Source: Aradus depressus
Lineage: Eukaryota; Arthropoda; Insecta; Hemiptera; Aradidae
Length of the DNA stretch: 64,000 nucleotides
Assembly: GCA_963662175.1 (NCBI GenBank)
Contig: OY759218.1
Coordinates: forward strand, 49,607,427 to 49,671,426
Direction: 5' to 3'
In this document: in pieces, positions 10,246-20,945 of the stretch
Layout: every line of letters starts with the position of its first letter
Position numbering within the stretch: position 1 is the first letter of the stretch
Program-made: the position numbers and the translations under genes
Notes under the pieces: generated by a model
Database searches by the model: none
What the model was told of the DNA's origin: nothing
Seen by the model: the letters and a program-made list of their open reading frames with translations, nothing else

Positions 10246-10711
10246 CCAAATTTTCAACGTTAGCTTTCTTCATCCTACGTCATCATGTTGAGCTGTCTGT
10301 AGAATGGTCCATTTTTTTTTTTTTTTTTCTGAATTTAAATATGAAAATTTGAATCATCGGGGTACAGAGAAAAATATAGGGAAAGTATAACACACGAACA
10401 CGAGCGCACTCTACTTACTTGCTTTTCCGCTCTGAATTCAATGGTTCATAAGATCTCGAACTGGGATCAATATCATTGGATTCACCCCCTGTATACAAGT
10501 ATGGGCATTCATTTTTGTCCTGCTGATTTAGGCATGCTCAAACTTAACTGGGTCATCCAGTATTTTCTTATTCTAAGCTTTTAGCCGCTCAACAACATTA
10601 GTGGTTTACCAGCAGAAAAAATATCAAGAAAATTAAAAAAAATAAGTAAGGTTAATACGCCAGCTAGCTACTTGGCCGCGCTTCATTATCAAGTCATTTG
10701 AAACTGTTTTT
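10246..10711. other. Unassigned
   Basis: Contains the third copy of the 40-bp CATCCTACG motif (10271-10312) and a run of about 19 T at 10310. The rest is not recognised. Confidence 0.4.
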
Positions 10712-11085
10712 TTACTTCTCCAGCCGTACGAAGTCTAGAAGAAGTTATGTAATCGGTCAAAAATTCGATGCGGAGTTTTCAACCGAAATCCATGTTTTCG
10801 GACCTCTAGATTCCAAATGTGAAAAAAAAAAATTCTGTATGTCTGTGAATATAATAGCTCCCGTTAGAATGAATGTATCGACACGAAATTTCATATATGA
10901 ATTCAAATTTCCATAAGAACGAAACTTATTAGTTTTCAGCGATATCGGCTGAAGGGAAGGGAAGGGATTCAGGGGCGGAGGCTCAATTCAAAAACCCTAT
11001 TAACTGCCGATGTAATGAATTTATCGACACAAAATTTTGCATGAGGATTTAGGAGCCCCAATGTAAGTCAACTGTACAATATTAA
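10712..11085 (+). repeat. TH repeat, plus, 3' end replaced by LINE
   Basis: 5' end ACTTCTCCAGCCGTACGAAG, then GTTATGTAATCGGTCAAAAA, two anchors and AGGATTTAGGAGCCCC. It stops in AGTCAACTGTACAATATTAA, where the LINE 3' end begins. Confidence 0.85.
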
Positions 11086-11300
11086 TAAGTTTTTATTTCC
11101 GTTAAACCATAACATGGTAATAGGATAGGTGATAGGAATATTTACATTAAGATTGCTTATAATTTAGATACTTAAACAGAAATTAACTGTTAGTGTCTGA
11201 CAAACATGGATTTATTAACTTATTATTTATTATTAACAATACTACTAAAAAATAAAAAGAAATGAAAGAAAGAAAACGAAATAACAATAACAATTATAAA
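11086..11300 (-). mobile_element. LINE 3' terminus (non-LTR), short copy
   Basis: The minus strand ends with TTATGGTTTAACGGAAATAA, the 3' end seen at 24815-24835. It also shares TTTATAATTTAGATAC-like text with 16880 and 48850. No coding part remains. Confidence 0.65.
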
Positions 11301-12065
11301 ACATAAATTTCCAAAAGGCATGAACCTTCTTCGGAGGGCTAGATTGTATATAAAAATCCCTATCACATGAACCGCAAAGGGAGGTTCGCTCTTGCGCCAC
11401 AGTGATCGCGGTGGTTAGGGAGTGGTGCGAGATGTCCACATGACTTCAGTATTTTTTTCAGAAATTTCACAAATAATCGTTCATTTAGATCTAGGCTGTA
11501 GGTACTTATTTTATGAATGAAACGCATTGTATGCAACCTTCGGGTCATGAAGCTTTACAGTTGACCGTACTGTATACGAGTATACTTGCTATCTATATAG
11601 ATAGCACTCATTCTCACATGAATCACAAAGGGAAGTTACTTCGCTTTTGCACCTAATTGTTCGCTGGTATTAACAATTGCAAAGCAGACTGGGACAAAAT
11701 AAAAATTTCATTTTTGTACTGTTAGGGGCGGCACTGTGGGGCCCAGATAACGACCATGCCACTCCGCCTCTGGCCCACACATAGCGCCGTCCCTGTATAC
11801 AACAAAGGTAGGATTCGAGCCACTATCTGCTCTCACAAGTGGAGAGATTACCCGGTTCTTGTATTTATTGATATATTTCATAAAGTCCATCTTTTTTTAG
11901 ATATCATGATTGTTTGAATTATAAAAGAAAAAGTGATAAAGTAAGCACAATGGAGAGAAGTGTATTTAGTGATAAAGTGGTGTTTGGAATGGGCAACCAT
12001 GCATACAGCAACTCTTTGTAATAATAACAGAAGTATGATAAAAAGAGATCTTTACACTAGTACTA
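11301..12065. other. Unassigned, with a possible tRNA-like B box
   Basis: A diverged direct repeat lies at 11363-11400 and 11615-11653 (TCACATGAACCGCAAAGGGA versus TCACATGAATCACAAAGGGA). On the minus strand GGCTCGAATCC at 11811-11821 resembles a Pol III B box, but I see no matching A box. No gene. Confidence 0.4.
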
Positions 12066-12512
12066 TCTATATAATAAAAATGAGTGCTAAATTTTGCTAA
12101 GCGCAAAACTCGAGAACGGCTGGACCAATTCGGCTAATTTTTTTTTTCAAATATTCGTTGAAGTCCGAGGAAGGTTCTTATGATTATGAAGAGTTCTTAG
12201 CTGTTAATTCTAGGGATGGCGATCTGAGATAGATTAATCGAAGAATCGATGTTTGGGGTCGTAATAACCGATGTGAACAAGTAAATCGATCTCAGACACC
12301 CTAAAATCATTTACTTACCGTTTCGTTTTATTCAGTTTTTAGTGCATGTTATTTTCTTGGCTGAATAAAACGTAATTACAACTCTTACTGTTTCGTTTTA
12401 TTCAGTTTTTAGTGCGTGTTATCAGTTTTTAGCGCGTGTTATCAGTTTTTAGTGCGTTTTATTTTCTTGATTGTTTTTAAATCTTCGCTTTTGGCAAGTT
12501 CCTCGATCTACA

Positions 12513-12530
12513 TCTATACAATAAAAATGA
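12513..12530 (+). other. Nested second Helitron 5' terminus
   Basis: TCTATACAATAAAAATGATT begins 447 bases inside the element and is followed by GGCTAAATTTTGCACGG. The same arrangement exists in the copy at 1-726. Confidence 0.75.
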
Positions 12531-12547
12531 TTGGCTAAATTTTGCAC

Positions 12548-13570
12548 GGGAGGGGGGGTTGTGGAGGTAGCCTTAGTATAAAGATACCGGTAACTCATTA
12601 ACTAATAGTCGGATTGTCATGGAATTTCACAGGTAGTATTCTAAAAAGCCAAATTTAAAAAAAGGATGTGTGAAGTCTCAAAATTTGAAAGGGGGGGGGG
12701 GGGGGGCTAGGCCTAATATAAAGATAGTGATAGGTCTTTAACGGATGATCCGATTGACATGGAATTTCACATGTAGTATTCTTAAAGGCCAAATTGAAAA
12801 ATACAGTACGTGACATCTCAAAATTTTGAACGAGAGGGGGGGTTGTGGGGGTAGGCCTACATATAAAGATAGTGATAGGTCTTTAACGGATGTTCGGAAT
12901 GTCATGGAATTTGACATGTAGTATGCTTAAAGGCCAAATTGAAAAATACGCTACGTGACATCTCAAAATTTTGAACAGGAGGGGGGTTATGAGGGGGGGC
13001 CTAAGTATAAATATAGGCCTAGCTCATTAACGGTTGGTCGGATAGTCACGAAATTTGATATGTAGTATTCTTAAAGGCCAAATTGAAAAATACGGTACGT
13101 GACATCTCAAAATTTTGAACGGGAGGGGGGGTTGTGGGGGTAGGCCTACATATAAAGATAGTGATAGGTCTTTAACGGATGATCGGTATGTCATGGAATT
13201 TCACATGTCGAATTCTTGAAAGTCAAATTGAAAAATAAAGTGTGTGACGTCATAAAAGGGAGGGGAGTTGTGGGGGTAGGCGTAAATATAAAGATACTGA
13301 TAGGTCGTTAACAGATGATCGGATTGTCACGGAATTTCACATGTGGTATTCTTAATGCCCGAATTAAAAAATAGGGTGTGTGGCATCTCAACATTTTGAA
13401 AGGGAGGGGGGTTTTGGGGATAGGCCTTAGCATAAAATAGTTGTAGCTCATTAACGAATGGTCGGATTGTCATGGAATTTCACATGTAGTATTCTTAAAA
13501 GACAAAAACAAAAAAAGGATATGTGACGTCTCAAAATTGTCAACGGGAGGGGGGTTTGGGGGGGGCAAGC
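12548..13570. repeat. 143-bp tandem units in Helitron, about 8
   Basis: Each unit starts with a G tract (GGGAGGGGGG and variants), then GTAGGCCTA, ATATAAAGATAGTGATAGG, TTAACGGATGATCGGATTGT, GGAATTTCACATGTAGTATT, CTTAAAGGCCAAATTGAAAA and TGACATCTCAAAATTTTGAA. Units start near 12548, 12690, 12830, 12975, 13118, 13255, 13400 and 13540. They are diverged, so the array is not a recent expansion. Confidence 0.85.
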
Positions 13571-14021
13571 ATATACCTAAATAGTAGTTTCAAAAGCAAT
13601 ATTTAAAAATTGGCTGTGACCCCTTTGGACGGGAGGGGCGGGGGTCCATTAATGCTGAATGAATCTCACATGGAGCTTTCTTAAAGATGGGAAATAGCCC
13701 TAATTTTAATAGGGTGGGTTTCCTAAGCATGTATTACCTTGAAGGTGCACCGTTGCACGGTAAATAATAGCTCTCACCAGCGTTCTTAAGCACAAAATAC
13801 CTAGGCATCCGCTGTTGCAAGGTACATACTAGCTGCGGTGCCCTGCGTTCCTAACTACGTACTATCTGTGTTGCCCAGCGGTCCTAAGAACTTAATAGCT
13901 GGTTGCACGGAGTTGCAAGGCGCATACTATCTAAGGTGCCCGGTGTTCTTAAGTAGGAACTTGCTGTGGTTCCAAGTAAAAAAAAAAAAAAATAAAAAAA
14001 AAATCCAGTCCAATAGCTTTT

Positions 14022-14050
14022 GACAGAACGACGTCTGTCGGGTCAGCTAG
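14022..14050 (+). terminator. Helitron 3' hairpin and CTAG end
   Basis: Stem GACAGA / TCTGTC with a 6-nt loop, then GGGTCAGCTAG. In Helitrons this hairpin is the signal that ends rolling-circle transfer. Confidence 0.88.
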
Positions 14051-14261
14051 TACATTAATAAAAGTGATCACTCGGGCTACTGGGATCTCCTCTAACTCCA
14101 TTAACTTGTAGAAATGAGGATGACTTCATCGCGATGGTGTTTCGGGGGATCTCCAGGTGAATTCATTTATTTATTATTTTGTAATTTTTATTATTATTAT
14201 CCTTGTATATATTTTACTCATTGTGTGTATATTACTTGAGGTCAATAGATACAATATGAAA

Positions 14262-14560
14262 AATTTAAATTTCAACTAAAAATGTTTATGTTAGAGGAAA
14301 CCCTTTACACGAAAACGGAATTTTATTCTTACTATTCAAAAAGAATAAAATAACCACAATAAAAAAAAATCGTGTTTCATATCCAAAAACATTATTTGAT
14401 ACAAAGCTTTCATTTTTCTTTTTTGGATAGAGTTCCTCCACACCTTAAAGGTCAGTCGAATGTACGTTATTGTTTTATTTATTCATTTATAATTTTTTAC
14501 TTATTTAGACTTTTTTATAGATTCATTTATAGTTGATTAATCTATATATGTATATATATA
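14262..14560 (+). pseudogene. LINE ORF2 C-terminal tail and 3' UTR fragment
   Basis: The plus strand reads KFQLKMFMLEE and further residues before stops, matching the end of the LINE frame found at 49.6 kb and 23.0 kb. The 3' UTR block ATCGTGTTTCATATCCAAAA then ACATTATTTGATACAAAGC follows. It is 5'-truncated. Confidence 0.6.
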
Positions 14561-15250
14561 TATATATATATTTTCATATATTGTTATAGTTACATTGTTT
14601 TTTTTTTATATATATACACACTCAAACTTATTTTCAAAAATAGTGTAAAAATACTGTAATGACCTTGAAACATAAAAATATGATGAAAATTTTGATTTCT
14701 ATTTTCGGGTTTTACAATAACTTCCCTATATCCTGGCAAGTTAATAATGTCTCAGCGCCGAAATGTCCTCTTACCATTCTAGTTTTTCCTTCTTACCATT
14801 TCAACGGATGATATCGAAAAAGTTTTAAAAAAAAAAGGTTCCATATTAAATTATCTTCAAAGTATTTTTTAATTTTTTTCCACCAGGACGAACTGACTTT
14901 TCGCTATGCCAATTTCTTATTCTTATTTTTTAGGTAAAAGTTACCCGAGAGATATTTTAGTTTATAATTTTGTTTATTGTTATTATTTTATCATTTCTCT
15001 AAAAATGTTTTTTTTCTCTTATGTTGCAGGTATGTTTCAACTTTTCTTTTTATTTTTGAAACTACTTTAAAATAAGATAAATAGAAACGAGATAGGACAT
15101 TTAGGCATTGGATAGGGTGAGTGATTTTTGTATTTATTTTATTTTTTTCCTGATTAAAAATCCTCTTTTGTCTATTTTCCTTGTTTATATATTTATTTAT
15201 TTTCAGTTTACATAATACTATTAGTTTTATTATATAATGCTGTTGTCATA
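14561..15250. other. Unassigned AT-rich
   Basis: Very AT-rich, with a TA run at 14548-14570. Part of it may be eroded LINE 3' UTR. No frame of interest. Confidence 0.4.
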
Positions 15251-15253
15251 CCT

Positions 15254-15285
15254 TTCGGTTGGAAACCGTCGTCACTGGCTGCTGG
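15254..15285 (-). other. TGACGA-hairpin-GAAA motif
   Basis: On the minus strand GTGACGACGGTTTCCAACCG is followed by AAAGG. A short stem CGGTT/AACCG lies between a GACGA core and GAAA, the layout seen in the fold-back ends elsewhere in the window. Isolated and weak. Confidence 0.35.
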
Positions 15286-15523
15286 TCGAGTACTGTGGGC
15301 GAGCGCTTTCAATGTGAAGCATCATCTTCAAGCCACTGTTGTACTGACTAATCCCTTATAGTATATAGTATAGTTGTCACTAATTATCACTAACTCATAA
15401 TTTCACCCAAATAACAACAATAAATAACAATATCTTACAATAATTTTTCTTCTTTTGATAGAGCGTGAATTTATAGTTACAAACACAAAATATTTATTTA
15501 AATTATTAATGGGTGTCTAGTAG

Positions 15524-16008
15524 CAGGGCTTCTCAACCTTGTGGAGGTCAAATTACCCTTTCAATATTTTCATCGAATAAATTATAAAAAATAACTTGTA
15601 TTTTACTTTATTATGTGAAGAAGAAAAAAATTGTATATTTTGTCAAACTTACCATTTTCAAATTGTAGAAGTTTAAATCAACAATTTTTGAAATTTCTTA
15701 CAGCTTCAGAATTCTTTAGGAATTTTAGTAAGTTCTGTTAACTGAGCACAGTAACCACTGTAAAATACTCTGTATGAAATTTCTTTGATTACACTTTTAC
15801 TAATTTTTTATTTAAATATTGTTTTTATTTGAACATTACACAGTTACCACCAGTAAAATTACATGAAATATATTTTGATTGAAAAGATGTGTATTTATGC
15901 ACTTTTTCTTGGAAATTTAAAGTAATTTTTTTAATTTCTTTCTGTGATAGCATTAATATTAAATGTGGTTGACCGCCTTTTCATGGCATGACGGTTGAGA
16001 AGCGCTTT
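15524..16008. mobile_element. hAT-type MITE candidate
   Basis: Inverted ends CAGGGCTTCTCAACC on the left and GGTTGAGAAGCGCTT on the right, a common terminal motif of animal hAT elements. The interior is AT-rich and non-coding. I could not see a clean 8-bp target duplication. Confidence 0.55.
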
Positions 16009-16850
16009 CCTTCCAAATTTTGAAACATTACTATTATATTTTTAATTATTTATTAAAGCTGGGAAGGGTTGCTTCAAGGGACCTGACCACCAAACGCTCT
16101 TCCATCTCTGGAAGTCTGGATCCAAGGATGACCTTCACATAAGACCCTATGGAAGGACCACCTGTTAAACGTCCTGAGTGCTCCCCTTCCTCCAACTTTA
16201 GACTTCCGACCCGTCCTCCCCGCCTTGACTATAGACAACCTAGTTCAATAACATAACCTCCACGTATGGAATACATGGAATGTAACAATTCAACAAAGTA
16301 TCTAATTGCTGATATGTACCAACGGTATTGTTGTTAAATATAATTACCACTGCAAGCTAGTTGCTTTTCAACAAACGTTTTACATTTGAATCGCGTTTCT
16401 GTTTTTTATTTGATTCAATAAATTAATTTATGTGATCCAGTCATACAATTTGTGATTATAATCTCTATCAAAAAATCTGTAAAATGTCCAATTAACTGTG
16501 TAATTGCGCTAATGAGATAGGAAAGTGATGATGGTGTTAATGAAATGAAAACAGGTCGCTAAGTGTATAAATGTCAAGTTGAGGGTCAGTAGTCGTCACC
16601 TCTGTTACCTGCCCATCCAAATTGCAATCCCCTCATCTCACAAACACAAATTTGGAAATTTAACACAACCTTGTTAAAATTGACAACTTATCACATGATC
16701 GCGGGGTTCGCAATGCTTCTATCCAAATCAAAGAACCACCTAATGACATTTCAACGAAATGTCGATAATTCTGTGTTGAACTTTTAGCAAATATGACTCT
16801 GTGTAGGTAATTCCTATCTGTGTGTGTGTCCGTCTGTCTGTGAACAGGAT
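16009..16850. other. Unassigned
   Basis: 16050-16250 is GC-balanced and could be unique sequence. The rest is AT-rich. The frame on the minus strand at 16660-16869 has no domain. Confidence 0.4.
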
Positions 16851-17183
16851 AATAATAATAATACGTCATAAGAATGTATACATTAAGATAGTTTATAAAT
16901 TAGATACATAAACAGATATTAACTAGTCTGACACACATGGATTAGAATTATTACTATGAAGGTTCATAGTGACCAGAAGGGACGTGAAAGTGTCCCGAAA
17001 TATTGTCAAAAAAACCATAGAGAAGACGACTAGGGAAAAAATCAACATTACAAATAAAGAATAAAATGTAATGAATTAATAAATATTTGAAAATATGTGT
17101 ACAAAAATAATATTGTTATTAATTAACTTGAAATTAAGATAATAATTTTTTATAACTTTTCCGGAAGTGTCTTTTTCACGACA

Positions 17184-17213
17184 TTTCGGGACGTTCTTAC
17201 GTCCCTTCATCAG
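17184..17213 (-). other. Hammerhead-like core: CTGATGA, 7-bp stem, GAAA
   Basis: Minus strand: CTGATGA, one extra A, GGGACGT, loop AAGA, ACGTCCC, then GAAA. The stem is perfect. A type I hammerhead also needs a stem closing after GAAA and a UH cleavage site. A TGTC/GACA stem follows, but the next base is C and not U, and the extra A is abnormal, so self-cleavage is doubtful in this copy. Confidence 0.5.
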
Positions 17214-17260
17214 GTAATTATATAGGAAAGAGAAATAAAACAGAATAATAACAATTATAA

Positions 17261-17264
<4 letters not shown>

Positions 17265-17314
<50 letters not shown>

Positions 17315-17330
17315 TAATTAATTAATTAAT
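17265..17330. repeat. (TA)n then (TTAA)n microsatellite
   Basis: About 24 TA units run straight into about five TTAA units, inside the LINE copy. Confidence 0.95.
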
Positions 17331-17605
17331 AAGATGATAATAAAAAATCATAAAAGAAAAAAACCAAGAGTTTTTTGTTTTTTAAATTAAAATAAATTAG
17401 TAGGTATATAAATAATGAAAATAATGATTAAAACGTAGATTTGACAAACCTAAAGAGGATATTTTTGAAGGGACTCTGCCAATAAAAAAAAAAAACTGTA
17501 TAAATATATCAAATAATGTTTTTGAATATGAAACACGGTTTTCTTATTATGGTTAATTTTTTTATTATTGAACAATGAGAAACAAATTCTATATCCGGAT
17601 AACTC

Positions 17606-18029
17606 GATATCTCCTGTTGGTTTCAGAGAGCGAAAACTTAGTTTATTAATTCGCGAAGTACTGGTGATTCACATATAACAGATAAGTAAACTCAAATTCT
17701 TATTTTAGGCCATACCGAAATTCCCTCTGTTTTTGAACATTACACATTTCTCGGTGCTTAAACAACCGTTAGCCTATAAACCCTGTTTCCGAGTGCTGAT
17801 CACGAACACAAAACAAACCCTACCATCGGTATTATTATCATCATTTTGTTTTTTTCTCTGTCCTCAATGGAGCGTCAAATGGCAACGAAAGGTCTCTCGG
17901 CTTGGATTACATCTGCAGTACTAATGTAAAGGTGGAAACCCAATCCGTCTTGTATTTATTTATTTTGTATGTGTTTTCAATCGTGAAGTACCAGTGGCGT
18001 AGCTTGGAAGAAGAGGCTGGGCTTACGGC
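17606..18029. other. Unassigned, with TH 3'-end trace
   Basis: 17625-17680 has GAGAGCGAAAACTTAGTTTA then TTCGCGAAGTACTGGTGATT, a worn TH 3' end. The rest is not recognised. Confidence 0.45.
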
Positions 18030-18498
18030 CAAATCCAGGGGGATTTAGGGGGTGGCTCAACACAAGAACTCTAATAACTGCCATTGTAATGAATGTATTG
18101 TCACAAAATTTCATATGTAAATTCAAAGCCCTCTAAGGACGACATTTATTAATTTTCAGCGGGATCAAACGAAGGGGAAGGGACGATCAGAGGGGCCTCA
18201 AATCAAAAATCCCAATAACTGCTGGTGTAAGAAAGAATCGATCGTCTTGAAATTTTATATTTAAGTTCAAAACCCCATAAAGATGACACCTATCAATATT
18301 CCGCGAATTCGGTCGAAAGGAAGGAGGGGACCAGAGCAGAGTGACTCCACTTAAATACCCTAATAACTGCCGTTGTAATGAACGTATCGACATAAAATTT
18401 AAGTCAGCTTTTAATTTTGAGGCCAGAGTGGAAAGAAAACTTAATTGATTAATTCGTGCTGGGGAACTACATAGCCAGTGATTCACCGACGACTTTTT
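18030..18498 (+). repeat. TH repeat, plus, 5' end missing
   Basis: Three anchors (TTGTAATGAATGTATTGTCA, GTGTAAGAAAGAATCGATCG, TTGTAATGAACGTATCGACA) and the 3' end GGGGAACTACATAGCCAGTG, then ATTCACCGACGACTTTTT. Confidence 0.88.
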
Positions 18499-18638
18499 AA
18501 TTAAATTTTAGTAAAATTCATGCCATAAAAAGATGTACAGGAACAAGACTCGTTGAAGTTGGGCCAATATGTAGACGACGTATCAAAATTGGAGTCAATC
18601 TCTTCATGTTTGGTGCGAAAAACGACTGCCTACGGATA

Positions 18639-19535
18639 CGACGGGAGATCAAAAAGTTTCCGGACTGATTTTTTTAAAATTTATTTAAAAAATGTACAAG
18701 TTATTGGACAATGTCCCCTTCAAAGTACTCTCCTTGGGAAGCTATGCATTTTTCCCACCGCCGTTTCCACTGCTGGAAGAACCTTGAGAACTCATCTTCC
18801 GGAGTGCTGTTCAGCTTCTCCAGCGATTTTTCTTTAATTTCGTCAGTTGAGTGAAATCTCTGCTCTTTTAAGGGTCTCTTGAGTTTCGGAAACAGGAAAA
18901 CGTCCATAGGGGCCAGGTCTGGTGAGTACGAGGGCTGGGGGATGACGGCCATGGCATTTTTGTAATAATCGCGAATGAGGATCATAGAATGAACAGGCCT
19001 CAGTCAACAGACTCGGGACAAACAACACCGCCACTCGGCGCATCTGCAGTTGTTCAGTTAAATTTTCTTGACATGAGCCAAATGAAATGTTGCATTCCTC
19101 TGCCATTTCACGGATGGTTAGTCGACGATTCGATCGCACGAGAACGTTCACTCTGGCAACATGATCGTCGTCAGTCGAAGTTGATGGGCGTCCTGAACGA
19201 GGATTGTCTTCTGATGATGTCCGGTCCTCTTTGAACCTCTTTTACCACTCATGACACCATGATCGACTCTGACATTCATCCCCAAAAGCCTCTTGGAACA
19301 TCTGAAAAGTTTCTGTAGAGGTTTTACCCAACTTGATCCAATACTTGACACAAAGGCGTTGCTCTTCTTTTTGAATCATATGACAAAAGATCACAAAATA
19401 GGTTATAGAGAACCGACAAAAACAGTTGAGCTCAGGAAGAGTCACAACAACTAATGCTGCCAACCTTACCGCTCTCCGATGCTTTGTTGGCGCGCAATTC
19501 AAAAAGTACTGGAACTTTTTTATCACCCTTCGTGC
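18639..19535 (-). mobile_element. mariner element with internal deletion
   Basis: TIRs are diverged but clear: left GGGAGATCAAAAAGTTTCCG, right (reverse complement) GGGTGATAAAAAAGTTCCAG. TA lies outside both ends (18637-18638 and 19536-19537), as required for Tc1/mariner insertion. At 897 bp it is about 400 bp shorter than a typical mariner, in line with the missing catalytic core of the gene inside. Confidence 0.85.
18705..19400 (-). pseudogene. Mariner transposase, frameshifted and core-deleted
   Basis: Minus-strand pieces in different frames follow the mariner order. The N-terminal helix-turn-helix part (EQRLCVKYWIKLGKTSTETF) lies at about 19310-19370. The second HTH part (SNRRLTIREMAEECNISFGS) lies at about 19070-19140. 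The C-terminal part (PSYSPDLAPMDVFLFPKLKR) with the third catalytic Asp, in the DLAPxD motif, and EYFEGD lies at 18705-18950. Between LLTEA and YKNAMAV the segment with the first two catalytic Asp is missing (junction near 18990). At least two frameshifts occur. It cannot make an active enzyme. Confidence 0.9.
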
Positions 19536-19754
19536 TATGAGAAAGTTTTAAATAATTCTTCAAAATGTTCACAAAATTCAAATCCCAGCCATTTCATTTA
19601 GGTATTAAAATATGGGCGAGGCTATTAAATGCAGGCACTACTCCGTTCTCTTTTCATTTCCCGAAAGAAATATGGCCTCGGAGAATAATGAACGGTCAGT
19701 GTACTTCTTATAACATTCTTTAATAGATCTCCTCAATTAAAGGAGAAAAAGGGC

Positions 19755-19880
19755 TACGTACTTCCCCAGCTCGAATTAATTGTAATAAATTAAGTTTTTT
19801 CTCTGTCTCTAAATACTTCGTTTTCTTAGCCCGATTTGACTAAAAATTGATAAGTAGATGTCTTACAAGACTCTACAAGT
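19755..19880 (-). repeat. TH repeat, short minus fragment
   Basis: TACGTACTTCCCCAGCTCGA then ATTAAGTTTTTTCTCTGTC and AGCCCGATTTGACTAAAAAT. The middle is deleted. Confidence 0.75.
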
Positions 19881-19985
19881 TCACAAAATGAGAGCACGCT
19901 TCGTTTCATGTGATAAAACATATATTTTGCTCTAAATTGTGACTTTATCTTGATATTTAAAGTATTAGTATTTCAGCCATTAGAA

Positions 19986-20535
19986 TATTCAAATATAGTT
20001 TTGGCAGCCATGAGTTCCTAAATGTATCAATATATAATTTTTTATTTTATTATGCATATTTACAGTCGTTACAAACCCTTAGTAAATTTGTTGACAATTA
20101 TGGATAATAGGACAAAGTGAAATAATAAATGGCAATATGTACAATAATAACTAAATATAAGGAAAAATAAAATAAAATAATAATTAAAAAATAAATATAT
20201 ATATGTATGCAATGAGTAAATATGTACAATGGTAATAATAAAATATAATATAAAAATAAGTAAAAATAAAATTAAAATTTTATATGTATACATATAATAA
20301 ATACACACAAAAAAAATAAGCCAAAAAAATTATAATATAATACTAAAAATCCAAATAAAAATAAGACGTTTAGACTCTCTATGTATCTTCTATTCTTAGG
20401 GAAATTCACTCCCAATATAAAATGTATTTTCATTTAATTTATCTTGCTCGTTAATATATTGGTATTAAAGTCAGTTAAGTATTCAGATATAGTTTTGGCA
20501 GCCACCAGTTCCTAAATCTGTCAATGTATTATAAT
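19986..20535. repeat. Direct repeat pair 490 bp apart
   Basis: ATATAGTTTTGGCAGCCA, followed by GTTCCTAAATGTATCAATA or a close variant, occurs at about 19994 and 20484. The spacer is very AT-rich (20040-20360 lacks almost all G and C). The pair could be remnants of LTR-like or tandem ends, without further support. Confidence 0.55.
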
Positions 20536-20820
20536 TAATTAGAGCTTCTTCAGTCCTGCCTCCGAAAGGAATGGAATTTTAAACATTTAAATAAACTGAA
20601 TTTCGTTGAATATTCTACGGCTTCCAAGTTACAATAAATTATCACTTTGTTGTTGGTTTATTATTATAAACTTAAAAAAAAAAAGTTTTACTTTACCATT
20701 TATCACAAATATTTTTCACAATAATCAGATATAGATCGTCTTGTCGGAAAATTATTAGGGAAGGATTGACCATCGATGTAACAAGACGGAGAGATGAGGC
20801 ATGTGGTCGATAAAAACAAA
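20536..20820. other. Unassigned
   Basis: AT-rich, no element recognised until the fold-back family end at 20830. Confidence 0.35.
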
Positions 20821-20945
20821 CTTGTAGAATTTCTGCCAAGCTTTTGGCACTGAGTATGCCTTCTTCAGGGCCTATATTGACATGTATATATGCATTGTCA
20901 GTAAGGTTATATATGCTACAATTACTTAAAGATATTACAGTAAAC
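20755..20945 (-). mobile_element. Fold-back/Penelope-like terminal fragment (type 20k)
   Basis: The blocks GATTGACCATCGATGTA, ACTTGTAGAATTTCTGCCAA and GGCACTGAGTATGCCTTCTT recur at 44507-44640. On the minus strand GAAGAAGGC, a stem-loop and GCCAAAAG give the hairpin-plus-purine layout of Penelope-like ends. Assignment is by layout only. Confidence 0.5.

Larger units (their letters stand above)
12066..14050 (+). mobile_element. Helitron, complete, non-autonomous
   Basis: Starts TCTATATAATAAAAATGAG after host A and ends GGGTCAGCTAG before host T. That matches the Helitron rules: 5' TC, 3' CTRR, insertion between A and T, no target duplication. A hairpin GACAGA...TCTGTC (14022-14027 with 14034-14039) sits 11 bases before the end. 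No Rep/helicase is encoded, so movement would need a partner in trans. The interior has a second 5' terminus at 12513 and eight 143-bp G-rich units, followed by a segment rich in CTTAAG-like and GTTGCA words (13740-13980). Confidence 0.92.
16851..17605 (-). mobile_element. LINE 3' part, minus copy
   Basis: The (AAT)n at 16851 is the likely 3' tail. On the minus strand, moving inward from it, come the block with AAATTAGATACATAAACAGA at 16890 and a strong hairpin motif at 17184-17213. The 3' UTR and stop-side text (GTGTTTCATATTCAAAAACA) lie at 17520-17560. The order equals that at 48846-49780. It is interrupted by long TA and TTAA simple repeats. Confidence 0.7.

Noticed and set aside
20069..20308. 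79-aa hydrophobic frame resembling a membrane protein
   Set aside because: It lies in a segment almost free of G and C, where hydrophobic Ile/Tyr/Phe-rich frames appear by composition alone.
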